Below, one piece after another: positions 1-8,621 of a DNA stretch of 29,981 nucleotides. Source of the stretch: Alectoria sarmentosa (lineage: Eukaryota > Ascomycota > Lecanoromycetes > Lecanorales > Parmeliaceae). A program made the position numbers and the translations under genes. The stretch lies in assembly GCA_009733775.1 (NCBI GenBank), contig WOGZ01000367.1, positions 1 to 29,981 of the forward strand. Direction: 5' to 3'. Numbering within the stretch: position 1 is the stretch's first letter; every line of letters begins with the position of its first letter. The notes beneath the pieces are model-generated. The model had not been told where the DNA came from. It did not search any database and saw only the letters and a program-made list of their open reading frames with translations.

Positions 1-1504
1 TGAAATTTATAATTAAAAATTGTTTATTATCGTAATAATAATAAAATAATAACGACATTATTTAAAAAGCAATATTTATTACATTAAAATATAAATTAAT
101 TATAATAATTTTAAAAGATTTTTTAAATAAAAAGAGTTTAACTTTAAATAAATTCGATAAACTTTAAAATTAATCATTTACGACTTTAAGATTTTTCATC
201 AAATTGAAAAATTGAATTTTATTAATACGTTATCGCGACGCTTCAATTATAATAAAACATCGTTATTAAATATTAAATTATTATCGACACTTTAAAATAA
301 GCTTGCGCTTTAAATTAATAAGAAATTATTTTAAAAAATCAAAAAAATAATCGTTATAATAACGTTTACATTTTAAATTGTAAATGTTCAAATAATTATT
401 TCAAAAAGAGAAATCAAAGTCGCATTTGAAATTGTATATAAAAAATCGTATTAATTAATAAAAAAGTTAATTTGAGAATTACAATTTCATAATAATTAAA
501 TATATTTATTTTATATTAATTTCGATGCGTTATTAAAACGATATCAAAAACGTAACAAAAAATGAGTTTTTAATTTTGAGAGATTATTGTGATATAATAA
601 TCATTTTTACATTTTTAAAAATAATGTTATTAAAAAAAAATTCATTAATCATTATTATAATAATTTATTATTTAAATATTTTAACGTTACGAAAACGCAT
701 AAATTTTTTATTCGAAAATATTATTAAAATGAATTTTTGAAAAAGATTATAAAATATGCAAAAATTTATAATATATATTAATAAACGAAATTATCGCGAT
801 ATCGATTATAAAATAAACTTAATTCGCTTTTCATTGCTATAAAATCATAAAAAAAGCTTTTTATAAATTTCGTTATAAATTTTTTATTAAGTAAATTTAA
901 AAACGTTATATATAACGTTATTTTAATAATAATAAATCGATTTATAAAAATAATTAAATATTTATTTATAAAAATCACGATCGATATCGTTATATTAACG
1001 AAAATATTTTATAATAAAATAATATATCGTTATAACATATTAAACGATATCGTTAATAATCGAGACTTTATATTTATTAATAATTTTTGATTAATCGTTT
1101 ATTTTCATTTTAAAATTAAACGACGTTTAAACATCACTTTTTATTTACAAATTAATAAATAAATTAAATGATAAAATTAAATGTTAAAGCATTTTTTACG
1201 CGTGTTTATTGATAATAAATAAACGAATTAAATTAAATTATTATTTATAATAGAATTTATATATATAAATAATTAACATTTTTTTATCGAAATAATATCG
1301 TTTTTTTTTAATATATGATTATCATTTCAAAATTCGATGAAAAATCGAAAACGATTTCGTTAAAAGAGAGATATTTATTATAAATAACAAAATAAAAAAA
1401 TCATAAACATTATAAAATAAAATTGCGAATCGTCTTTAAAACGTTATCGCAATTTAAATTAAATAATATAACAAATCACATTAATTTCAAAGTTATAAAA
1501 TAAA
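1..1504. other. AT-rich RIP-type isochore, no gene seen
   Basis: Overwhelmingly A and T, with the remaining C and G concentrated in CpG (tcg, cgt, cga contexts) and few CpA or TpG. This is the footprint of repeat-induced point mutation, which turns CpA into TpA on both strands. Short open frames here contain only AT-type codons and no recognisable motif. The block probably consists of old transposon sequence mutated beyond recognition; that is inference, as no repeat ends are visible. Confidence 0.8.
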
Positions 1505-1509
1505 TGATT
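1505..1509. repeat. Target-site duplication, left copy (TGATT)
   Basis: TGATT lies immediately outside the low-coordinate LTR and is repeated exactly at 8617-8621 beyond the other LTR. Five bases is the usual duplication for copia integrase. Its integrity shows that the two LTRs belong to one insertion. Confidence 0.9.
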
Positions 1510-1634
1510 TGTGGAAATATAATGTAGAACACTTCGTTGTATTACTTTATGAGTGCTATAAAGGAAAGTGCGATTTATGTTATGGGCGCATGCGCTCGTG
1601 TCACGTGACCTATCATATGATTTGAATTTCGACA
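1510..1634 (-). repeat. 3' LTR of the copia element
   Basis: A 125-bp terminal repeat, TG...CA, aligning without gaps to 8492-8616. I count 16 mismatches, all transitions, as expected if two identical LTRs were hit independently by RIP. It retains most of the central palindrome (GGGCGCATGCGC) and one CACGTG; the second CACGTG has become CATATG. Confidence 0.93.
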
Positions 1635-1643
1635 CTCTCCTTC
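1635..1643 (-). promoter_or_regulatory. Polypurine tract of the copia element
   Basis: On the minus strand GAAGGAGAG abuts the 3' LTR start (TG). This is the position and composition expected of the RNase H-resistant primer for plus-strand DNA synthesis, and it fixes the orientation of the element. Confidence 0.85.
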
Positions 1644-1733
1644 GCACGCATATTCTTAAAAAAATCGAACGTCGAGTAAATAAAGTGAAATCATTTTTAT
1701 ATACCTCCCTTACCTCTTATACGCCCGATAGAA

Positions 1734-1950
1734 ATTCGAATTTCAAACACGAGATTCGAAACTCGCGATATTCAAAATCGGGTAAAAATAATGAAAATCC
1801 GAAAAAGGATATGACCACCCCCTTTCATGAACCACCCTTACCCTCTATGCACCCTCCTCCCTTTCCCCCCCCCCCCTCATAAACATTCGAATTTTCAAAA
1901 ATGAGATTCGAAACTCGCGATGTTCAAAGCCGAATAAGAAGAGTGAAAAT
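1734..1950. repeat. Direct repeats flanking a C-rich, G-quadruplex-prone tract
   Basis: A unit of about 65 bp (attcgaat...gagattcgaaactcgcga...ttcaaa...) occurs at 1734-1805 and again at 1885-1950, 151 bp apart. Between them lies a pyrimidine-rich tract (about 1815-1878) ending in 12 consecutive C. On the sense (minus) strand of the retrotransposon this gives six G-runs of three or more. The tract keeps CpA dinucleotides that RIP has removed elsewhere. It lies in the 3' untranslated part of the element, 170 bp from the polypurine tract. Confidence 0.7.
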
Positions 1951-2724
1951 CGAAAATCTGAAAACGATTATGTTCTTTTAAACATATTCGTCACGATGTT
2001 ATATAAAAAAAATTCCACTTTTTGACGAAAAACCGTTTTTTGACAAATTTATTTTCAATTTATCTAATGCACATCAAAAATCGATCGACATATGATCGAT
2101 GAATATATGTGAGGGTTTATTTTCCGATTGAACGAAATATTTCGAATTGCATATGCATATATATGTATATATGCGATCGGTTATAAGGCCCGTGGGGGTC
2201 GTTTTAGGGTATTGATACTTGATAATAATGATTGATAGCGTGTATGCGAAAAGTGTATAATGACAATGTTCATGATGATGATAATGATAATAACGTTTAA
2301 AAACATGAACATAATGATTTTAAAGGTTTATATAATAACCTTGATGAGAATATTCAAGACGATTAATGAAAAGTCGACGATAGCGACCTTTTGAGTGACG
2401 CCGCAAATCTCAAATTTGAATTATATATAAATATAAATCTTTCGCAAAGAAGCTTGTAAAGTTTATGATTATAATTACAATAATGATAAATCAACTCCTG
2501 ATATAATAATGACATAATGAAATTTTGGCACGTTAAGACTGATATTGAGATTCTGCGAATAATTCTGATCTCGATCGATTATTTAATCAATCATTCGAAG
2601 TGTGAAGATCAATAAAATCGCTTTTTTAAAGTTGAGTGTTAAATAATGATAACGAGGCTATTTAGGCGTCTTAAACGTCTCAAACGTTTTTTTTAAAATA
2701 GCGATTTAAATAATCTTGAATGAA
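1951..2724 (+). other. 3' region of the copia element, with antisense coding-like stretch
   Basis: No copia domain was found here on the minus strand. On the plus strand about 2260-2440 reads as N/D/H-rich peptide (for example VHDDDNDNN, KGLYNNLDENIQDD, DSDLLSDAANLKFE) interrupted by a few stops that are mostly TAA. This may be the remnant of an antisense gene carried by the element, or simple low-complexity GAT/AAT repeats that read well by chance. A PBS-like motif in inverted orientation lies at 2179-2192. Confidence 0.3.
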
Positions 2725-3130
2725 TGATGTGAGGCTGCTTTTACTTTAAGAACATCGCAAAAGACAACAAACTTATCAAGACATAAAGCCTTAATAAAAT
2801 CATCTATCATCTATTTGTTAATGAGAACATATTGAATATTCATAATATCATCATTAACTTTTTCGCGCATAAAATGGTGGGCGATATTAATGTGTTTAAT
2901 GCGAGCATGAAATTGAGCGTTCTTTGTGAGGGCGATTGCGCCTTGATTATCCCCAAAGATCACGATAACCTTGAAGTTTGAATCGTTAAATCGTAAGAGT
3001 TGATTAAAAAGGTTTTTCAATCAAATAACTTTCTTAATAACTTGCGTTTAATCGATATACTTTATCTCATAAATAAACAATATCATAATAACTTGACGCT
3101 TGCTTGATTAATTAATAGCGTCATTATTCA
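2725..3130 (-). pseudogene. Copia RNase H remnant and end of pol
   Basis: The frame 3020-2811 reads FGDNQGAIALTKNAQFHARIKHINIAHHFMREKVNDD, closely matching copia RNase H (DNQxAIxLxxNPxxHxRTKHIDIxxHFxRExV). After one stop it continues with MIDDFIKALCLDKFVVFCDVLKV, the family ending (QxADxLTKALxxxKFxxFRxxLGL). Pol therefore ends near 2725, leaving about 1.1 kb before the 3' LTR. RNase H removes the RNA template during cDNA synthesis and creates the polypurine primer at 1635-1643. Confidence 0.88.
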
Positions 3131-3479
3131 AATTGAACAAATAACCGAAAATGAACCTCCGAGTTGAGTCTTCAATCCAATCAAAATCAATATAATCAAA
3201 TAAATCCTTTAAGGAGCCCTTATACATGAATTCGTAATGCATTATGCCTTTGAAATATCGAAAGATTCGAATAATCGCATTTCAATGCGTTAAAATAGAA
3301 TTAATTGAATATCGATTGATCAAAGAGATAACATAAACGATATCGAGATGAATCTTCAACATAACGTATATAAGGGAACCCACAACGAATTGATAATCCT
3401 TATAAAACTTCTTAAAAGCCACATAACCCTCTTCGATGGGCGTTAATCTGCGATTGATTTCGAGTGATATACTGACAAA

Positions 3480-4240
3480 AATAAGATTCCAGCACTTGAA
3501 ATGATTAAAAAAACGTGTGATATACGCTTTTTATCCCAAACGAATAATGTCATTACGACGATCCCTTTTGACGATCATGCTCAAATAAAAGACGCATGAT
3601 CCCAAATCTGATATGTGAAACTTAACGTTTAAGACATCTTTGATTCGTTTAATAATGATTTTATTACGATTTATGATTAAGATATCATCGACGTAAAGCG
3701 CCACAATGATTTCTTTTTTGAAATTCATAAACACATTATCGTTCAATTCGATGAGATTGAGATCGAATTCCTTCATATAGATCGAAAAATGCTGATATCA
3801 AACCCTAAGAGATTGCTTTAAATCATAAAGAGCCTTATTCAACTTGCAAACCTTAATACTATCTTTATTAAAATCGTTAAATTGTTACACATAAATATCT
3901 TCTTAAACATCGCTATAAAGAAAAACGATTTTGACGTTTATTTATTTCACATTTCAATCCATAATCGCCGCAAACGCAAAAATAACCTTATAATTCATAA
4001 ACTTTATCATTAACGCGAAAATATCATAATAATCATGACTCTCCTACTATTCGAATCCTTGAACAACCCAACGTGTTTTATAACGAGTGACTTCTCTTTC
4101 GAGACCTCGCTTTATGATATAAACTTAACGACCTTTAAAGACATAAGCCCTTGAAAACGCCTGAATAAGACACCAAATATTATTATTCATGAGAGACTTA
4201 TACTCATCTCGTATGTTAATCTTTCAATTCATACGAGTCA
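3480..4240 (-). pseudogene. Copia reverse transcriptase remnant
   Basis: Read on the minus strand, the frame shows RYKTRWVVQGFE, FMNYKVIFAFAA, NKALYDLKQS and the catalytic box ALYVDDILI near 3684-3695, followed by FHISDLG. This is the copia reverse transcriptase series (family forms: YKARWVxxGF, KALYGLKQSPRxW, YVDD). Stops sit where tryptophan is expected, for example in the GRWV and RVWYQ positions, consistent with TGG mutated to TAA or TGA. The two aspartates of YVDD are retained. About 4250-4700 is the poorly conserved integrase/reverse transcriptase linker. Confidence 0.9.
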
Positions 4241-4709
4241 GATTATTAAAGATCGTTTATTCGTAAATTATAAATTCGAAGATGTTAGACTTATTGATAT
4301 GATTCGCAAAAAAAGCAAAGACAACGAAAACTTCCGTCAGAGGATTAAACGATAAATCATGAAGATCCGAAATAATGAGATCTCTATGATCATCAAATAT
4401 CTTTTGAATAACGCTATATTCGAGATGTTGCCGCACAACTCTCATTTCAATAAATTTCGAAGACACTGATGAAGGGAAAGCGATAACAAGTCTGACGACT
4501 AATACAACAGATCTGATAAATATTATAAACACACGCACTATAATGATGATAGAATAAGGTTTTTAAGGGCGATTAACGACTGATGGCGAAATATTTGTTA
4601 ATAACAATCGATTCGATTTAACCGAAGCCATAAATTCAGCGTCTGACAATATAATGATACGCTGCTCATTCAATGCCTCCCTTATAACGAATACTAATAT
4701 GAAAAAACG

Positions 4710-5900
4710 TTAACGTTTGTTTAAAGGCTCATGGGTTTTAATCTTCTCATCGAGATCCACGAAATATGAACGTTTTTCGACGAAATGAACATCGTTAATG
4801 CGAATAATCTTCTTTTTAATTAAGTTGTAAAGGCGAAAAATGAATTCGTTTTTATAACCTAAAAGAATACATTTCTCGCTCTTATTCACAAGCTTCTTTT
4901 GAATCCGTCTTAAGATGTAAACGATGAAATCAATGATACGTAAATGAGAAAGAATAAACTTGCGATAATAAAAGACTTCGAAAAATGTGATGATGATCTT
5001 AATATTAAAAAAACGCATCGTCAAATAATTGACTATAATCATTATTTTAAATCAAAAAGATTTATTAAGATTGAAACTTAACAGGATTAAATGCATTTTA
5101 TTCATCAAAGTTTGATTAAATCGCTCGACGGCTCCGTTCATTTCGAGACTATTTATGATAATGAATTCTTATTTGATACTCGCCTAAACGAGGCATTCAA
5201 AAAAGGCTTTATTAATATACTCGCTTTCATTATCAAAATGAATGCGATTGATTCGATAATCACGAGATTTCAAATAAATTTTGAAACGCAAAAACATAAT
5301 GAAAATCTCGCTTTTATGACGAATGTAATAAACCTTAAAATAATAAGTGAAATCATCTTTAAACGTCATAAAGTATTTATAATTATTAAAATCAATAAAA
5401 GTCAAAGGTTTAACAAGATCGCTATAAACGAATTCGCCCAATAGGATATCAGACGCTATGAAATTATTATGAAATGTCATCTTTTAATGACCCATCACAT
5501 AATATTCGCAAATGTATTCCTTAACGATGTTCTTAAAGAAATTCATATTCATAGCGATATTAAAAAGCTTATTGAAATTTTGTTGACCCAAATGACTCAT
5601 ACGAGCATATTATAATTAATGAATTAAATTCGAAAGAACGCTATAAGTGATCAAAACATTATTGCTTTTTTATAGATTCAGAAAAAATAAATCGCGATTT
5701 CGCGTATCAATTAATGTGATATTACCTTAAATTAAGGCATAATTTTTCTTATAAAAAACGACTTCAATGTCGATATCTAAAAGCTTTTTAATTGATAAAA
5801 GATTGACGCCCATATCGAGCACGTATAAGACATTAAAAATCGTTAAGGTGACGCGTTTACCATTAACATTGCAATCAAAACTAATGATATCGCTGATAAA
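4710..5900 (-). pseudogene. Copia integrase remnant (pre-integrase, zinc domain, catalytic core, C-terminus)
   Basis: Reading down from 5890: a GAG-pre-integrase segment (LTIFNVLYVLDMGVNLLSIKKL); an HHCC zinc domain near 5610-5500 in which the usual LWHxRMGH is now stop-Tyr-ARMSH, the histidine codon CAT having become TAT; and the core with SDLVKPL, FKDDFTYYFKVY, KSEIF and HFDNESEYINKAF. The catalytic glutamate region, EMNGAVERFNQTL, is near 5095-5150. The C-terminal part has KLVNKSEKCILLGY and DVHFVE. All three DDE acidic residues can still be identified, but stops and frame breaks separate the blocks. Integrase inserts the cDNA and produces the 5-bp duplication seen at the ends. Confidence 0.88.
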
Positions 5901-5942
5901 AAACTGAACTTTGACGTCTTTAATGCCTTTAATAAATCGAAA

Positions 5943-6128
5943 TTAAACCTTAATATAAATGATGAACATCGAACGATTCGCAAAGGAATAACGAATACAA
6001 TTAAAGTCTATCATAACTCGAATATCGAGATTCATAAAATTAATGAATAATAATCGTTTATTCAGATTCGAGTTTATTATCAAATTAATAAGGTCTTTAT
6101 CTTGATCTGCTTGATTAATTGCACTCAA
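5943..6128 (-). pseudogene. Copia aspartic protease remnant
   Basis: This frame contains RVMIDFNCIRYSFANRSMF. In copia polyproteins the protease active site reads roughly DSGCTxHxxxxxxxF, so DFNC occupies the DSGC position: the aspartate survives while serine and glycine are changed (S to F and G to N fit C-to-T/G-to-A mutation). The usual role is processing of Gag-Pol. It lies between Gag and the integrase zinc domain, as expected. Confidence 0.75.
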
Positions 6129-6329
6129 AATGTTAAAATCATTTAAAATGAGATCCGAATGACTTTAATCATTCAATTCGTTCAAAAATGCTATATGAAT
6201 ATGAAAATAATCGTCCTTTTTTAAAGCATACGCCATATTGACGTTAAAATAATCATTTTCCCCTGAAACGAAGGCGTTAAATGACGCTTCTTCGATGCGT
6301 TTGCGCTTAACATTTAAGATATCAATGCT

Positions 6330-7060
6330 CACATGAATAACATCGATTTGCGCCTTTTTCTTCTTTTCTTATTCACTCATAAACTTTTCAGATTTCAGAT
6401 GAGAGAATTTGATTCAACATTTAACGAGGGAATGTTTGAACTTGCGATCAACGGCCTTGTAAAAAGCACAAATTTCGCGATTAATGAAATCAAAGTCATC
6501 GAAACCGCCCTTAACGAATTGTTTATCTTTATCATTGCGATAAATGAGCATAACGATATCACCCTCCTTGACTATAAACATATAACGCTCTTCATTTATT
6601 ACGCCGTGAATAATCAAATCGAATTTGACTATTTTCAAATCATATAGCACATGAATTTGAATGTAAATTATCACAAAAACATCATAGGCTTCGTCGAATT
6701 TCATAAAAAAGAATTGAATAAAATAAAATTTCGATAATAATAATAAATCGTCTAAATCAACGATTTCGACGTTAACCTTACGAAAATCCTTTTCGTATTG
6801 ATAAACGCCCTTTTTGAGGCTGATGTTAATATTATGCAATTGACGTATAAGCTTAATATAAAGTTCAAAGCCCGTAAGTTTATAATAGACATCGATGGCG
6901 TTCAGCATAGTTTGGGGATTCCCACTATGTTTCTTAATAAATTGATGATCAACGTAATTAAGACGCTGACGAATGACCACGTAAATTTTAAGCTTGATGA
7001 TATTAATGAAAAATTAAAGATTGTTTAACATCAATTAATCGTTGATATCTTCACTCCATC
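6330..7060 (-). pseudogene. Copia Gag remnant (capsid, RIP-damaged)
   Basis: The longest open stretch runs 6980 to 6414 (188 codons) and continues some way upstream in frame before a stop. It has the layout of copia Gag: an N-terminal IKLKIYVV/RQRLNYV segment (in relatives roughly LKGxNYxxWRxRL), a middle FRKVNVEIVDLDD stretch, then DEAYDVF and a basic/acidic tail. It ends in ICAFYKAVDRKFKH...C, where a CCHC zinc knuckle is expected but only two of the cysteines survive. Many residues are replaced by I, F, N, Y and K, as AT-driven mutation predicts. No ATG opens the frame; the original start was probably near 7060-7100. Non-functional. Confidence 0.8.
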
Positions 7061-8478
7061 TGATATATTTGATAATGAATTTTAAAATAATAATGAAGAT
7101 CAAAGAGAAGCTGCCTTCATCATTCACAAAGACATTTTTAACGATATTTTAAACGCTAAATTCAATTATCGATATCAAAAGAGATAAATGAAGGGATATA
7201 AAAAGTTGATAATGATGATGAGGATAATGAAGACAAAGGTTCTTTTATTACGATTAAAGGCGAATCGAAAAGACCGCTTTAAAAAATGCCGTTTTAAAAA
7301 AACGCCGAAATGAATGAGTTTAATAATGATTTAAAAGACGATTCGAACGTTTTAAAAAAAGTTAATGAATAAGACCGTTTGCCTTTAACGCGTAAATCAA
7401 AGATTTCGATATCGTTTAAAACGTTAAATAACTTCTCGCTGGCTTCAGAGTCGTTATCGCATAACGATAATGTGAAAAAAATGAAATAAATGCTCTGCCA
7501 ATCTTCGTCAAAATCGTTTAAGTCTTTATTAATATCAATTAATTGTTGCCGCTATGTTTTAAAATACTGCAATAATAATGAGAAATGCTTATGCGAGAAT
7601 TGATGATAAACTTAAATGACAATATTATAATGAAATGATGTTAATAATATGAAGGATTTAACTTTAAATTTGATGATAAAGGTTGAATTTGATTAAGATT
7701 ATATTAAATGTAATTGCAAACGTGTAGATCTCCTTGAAGGATTCGCATTTTTCTTATGCTATTCAATCAAGGATTCGAACCCAGGATATTCGCTTCGAAG
7801 GTTATTATCGTGAAATTAAAACTGATTAAATTTCATAATTATGATGACAGGATGTTGTCGATAGCGGATGAAAAATTCGATGATAAAACCTCAACCTCTT
7901 TTTTCAAAGGGTTTTTGAGATCAAAACGTCAATTTTGATATATAAAATTTATTATTTTTGGTTTCAAATAGACTTATAAGCGTTTAAATGATAATGAAAT
8001 CAACTTTGAGCTGTTTCACATGATGATCAAATTGATAATAATGCTGACATTCAATCATTCAATTTGTTTTATTGACTCGATACACCGTTAAGGATACAAA
8101 TCATTAATTTGATGAAATGTCATAAAAATAAGAGCGCATTTTTCTTTATTTAATGTGTCTCATATAAAGAAACTAACAATGTTATAAAAATCTTATCATG
8201 ATTCGATCATACGGTTATAAATCGCATACGACCTCGATTAAAAGCGGATAATTTCGGCTCGCCGAGGGTTAAAAAGCTTTCAACCCTCGAATTTCGAATC
8301 ATGATCGCTTAGGCTTAAAAACCATCTTGTAAATGAAAATTGCTCACCTCAAGGAAATTGATGAATAAAGATCTTTATAATTGATTATCTCATTGCGATG
8401 AGCATGAAATGCCTAAAAACAATTATAACCATAATGATGAATAAGTAAATCATGCTTATAACGATCGTCGGGCAAGCT
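7061..8478 (+). other. 5' leader of the copia element, with antisense coding-like stretch
   Basis: Between the 5' LTR/primer site and gag lie 1.4 kb with no gag-like reading on the minus strand. On the plus strand one frame (7205-7596, about 130 codons) is interrupted by only four stops, all TAA, which RIP makes from CAA (Gln). It reads acidic then basic: DNDDEDNEDKGSF, KGESKRPL, EMNEFNNDLKDDSNVLKKVNE, LTRKSKISISF. A second open frame runs 7756-7938 (60 codons). No known family is recognised. It may be an antisense accessory gene of the element or captured host sequence; chance cannot be excluded. Confidence 0.35.
8263..8289. repeat. Short perfect hairpin in the 5' leader
   Basis: CGAGGGTT (8263-8270) and AACCCTCG (8282-8289) are exact inverted repeats with an 11-nt spacer containing AAGCTT. 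The stem has kept its GC pairs in RIP-mutated DNA. It could form a stem-loop in the leader RNA of the retrotransposon; function unknown. Confidence 0.6.
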
Positions 8479-8491
8479 CGGGCTTATAACC
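8479..8491 (-). promoter_or_regulatory. Primer-binding site: initiator tRNA-Met anticodon arm type
   Basis: Directly inside the 5' LTR. The plus strand here reads CGGGCTTATAACC, which equals the anticodon arm of eukaryotic initiator tRNA-Met (GGGCTCATAACC) except for one C-to-T change of RIP type. On the minus-strand element this is a site complementary to the tRNA interior rather than its 3' end. Drosophila copia and relatives prime from a half tRNA-iMet cut in the anticodon loop, and this site fits that mode. Confidence 0.75.
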
Positions 8492-8616
8492 TATGAAAAT
8501 ATGATATAGGACACTTCGTTATATTACTTTATGAGTGCTATGAAGGAAAGTGCGACCTATGTTATGGGCGCATGCGCCCATATCACGTGACCTATCACGT
8601 GACCTGAATTTCGACA
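8492..8616 (-). repeat. 5' LTR of the copia element
   Basis: A 125-bp partner of 1510-1634. It keeps a perfect 14-bp palindrome (GGGCGCATGCGCCC, 8566-8579) and two CACGTG boxes 12 bp apart (8584-8589, 8596-8601). These are plausible promoter elements of the retrotransposon, since E-box-type palindromes bind bHLH factors in fungi; their function here is inferred. The low-coordinate terminus reads TA instead of TG, a RIP-type change. Confidence 0.93.
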
Positions 8617-8621
8617 TGATT
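8617..8621. repeat. Target-site duplication, right copy (TGATT)
   Basis: Exact match to 1505-1509, directly after the terminal CA of the 5' LTR. Confidence 0.9.

Larger units (their letters stand above)
1510..8616 (-). mobile_element. Ty1/copia LTR retrotransposon, complete but RIP-inactivated
   Basis: A 7107-bp element read on the minus strand. Two 125-bp LTRs (1510-1634 and 8492-8616) begin TG and end CA, the first base pair of the right copy having mutated to TA. The element is flanked by an exact 5-bp duplication, TGATT. Inside are a primer site next to the 5' LTR, a polypurine tract next to the 3' LTR, and remnants in the order Gag, protease, integrase, reverse transcriptase, RNase H. 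Integrase before reverse transcriptase defines the copia (Pseudoviridae-type) order. Stops interrupt every domain, many where tryptophan (TGG) or glutamine (CAA) is expected, as RIP produces. At 7.1 kb it is longer than the roughly 5-kb copia norm, because about 2.5 kb outside gag-pol is unexplained. It lies within DNA that is even more AT-rich, so it probably inserted into an already decayed region. Confidence 0.95.

Noticed and set aside
778..978. 66-codon open frame on the minus strand
   Set aside because: I/F/K/N/Y-rich translation of AT-saturated DNA, with no motif.
5091..5444. 117-codon plus-strand frame
   Set aside because: Lies exactly opposite the integrase core, which carries the diagnostic residues; it is a shadow frame.
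6333..7028. Plus-strand frames opposite gag
   Set aside because: The minus strand matches copia Gag; the plus frames are shadows.
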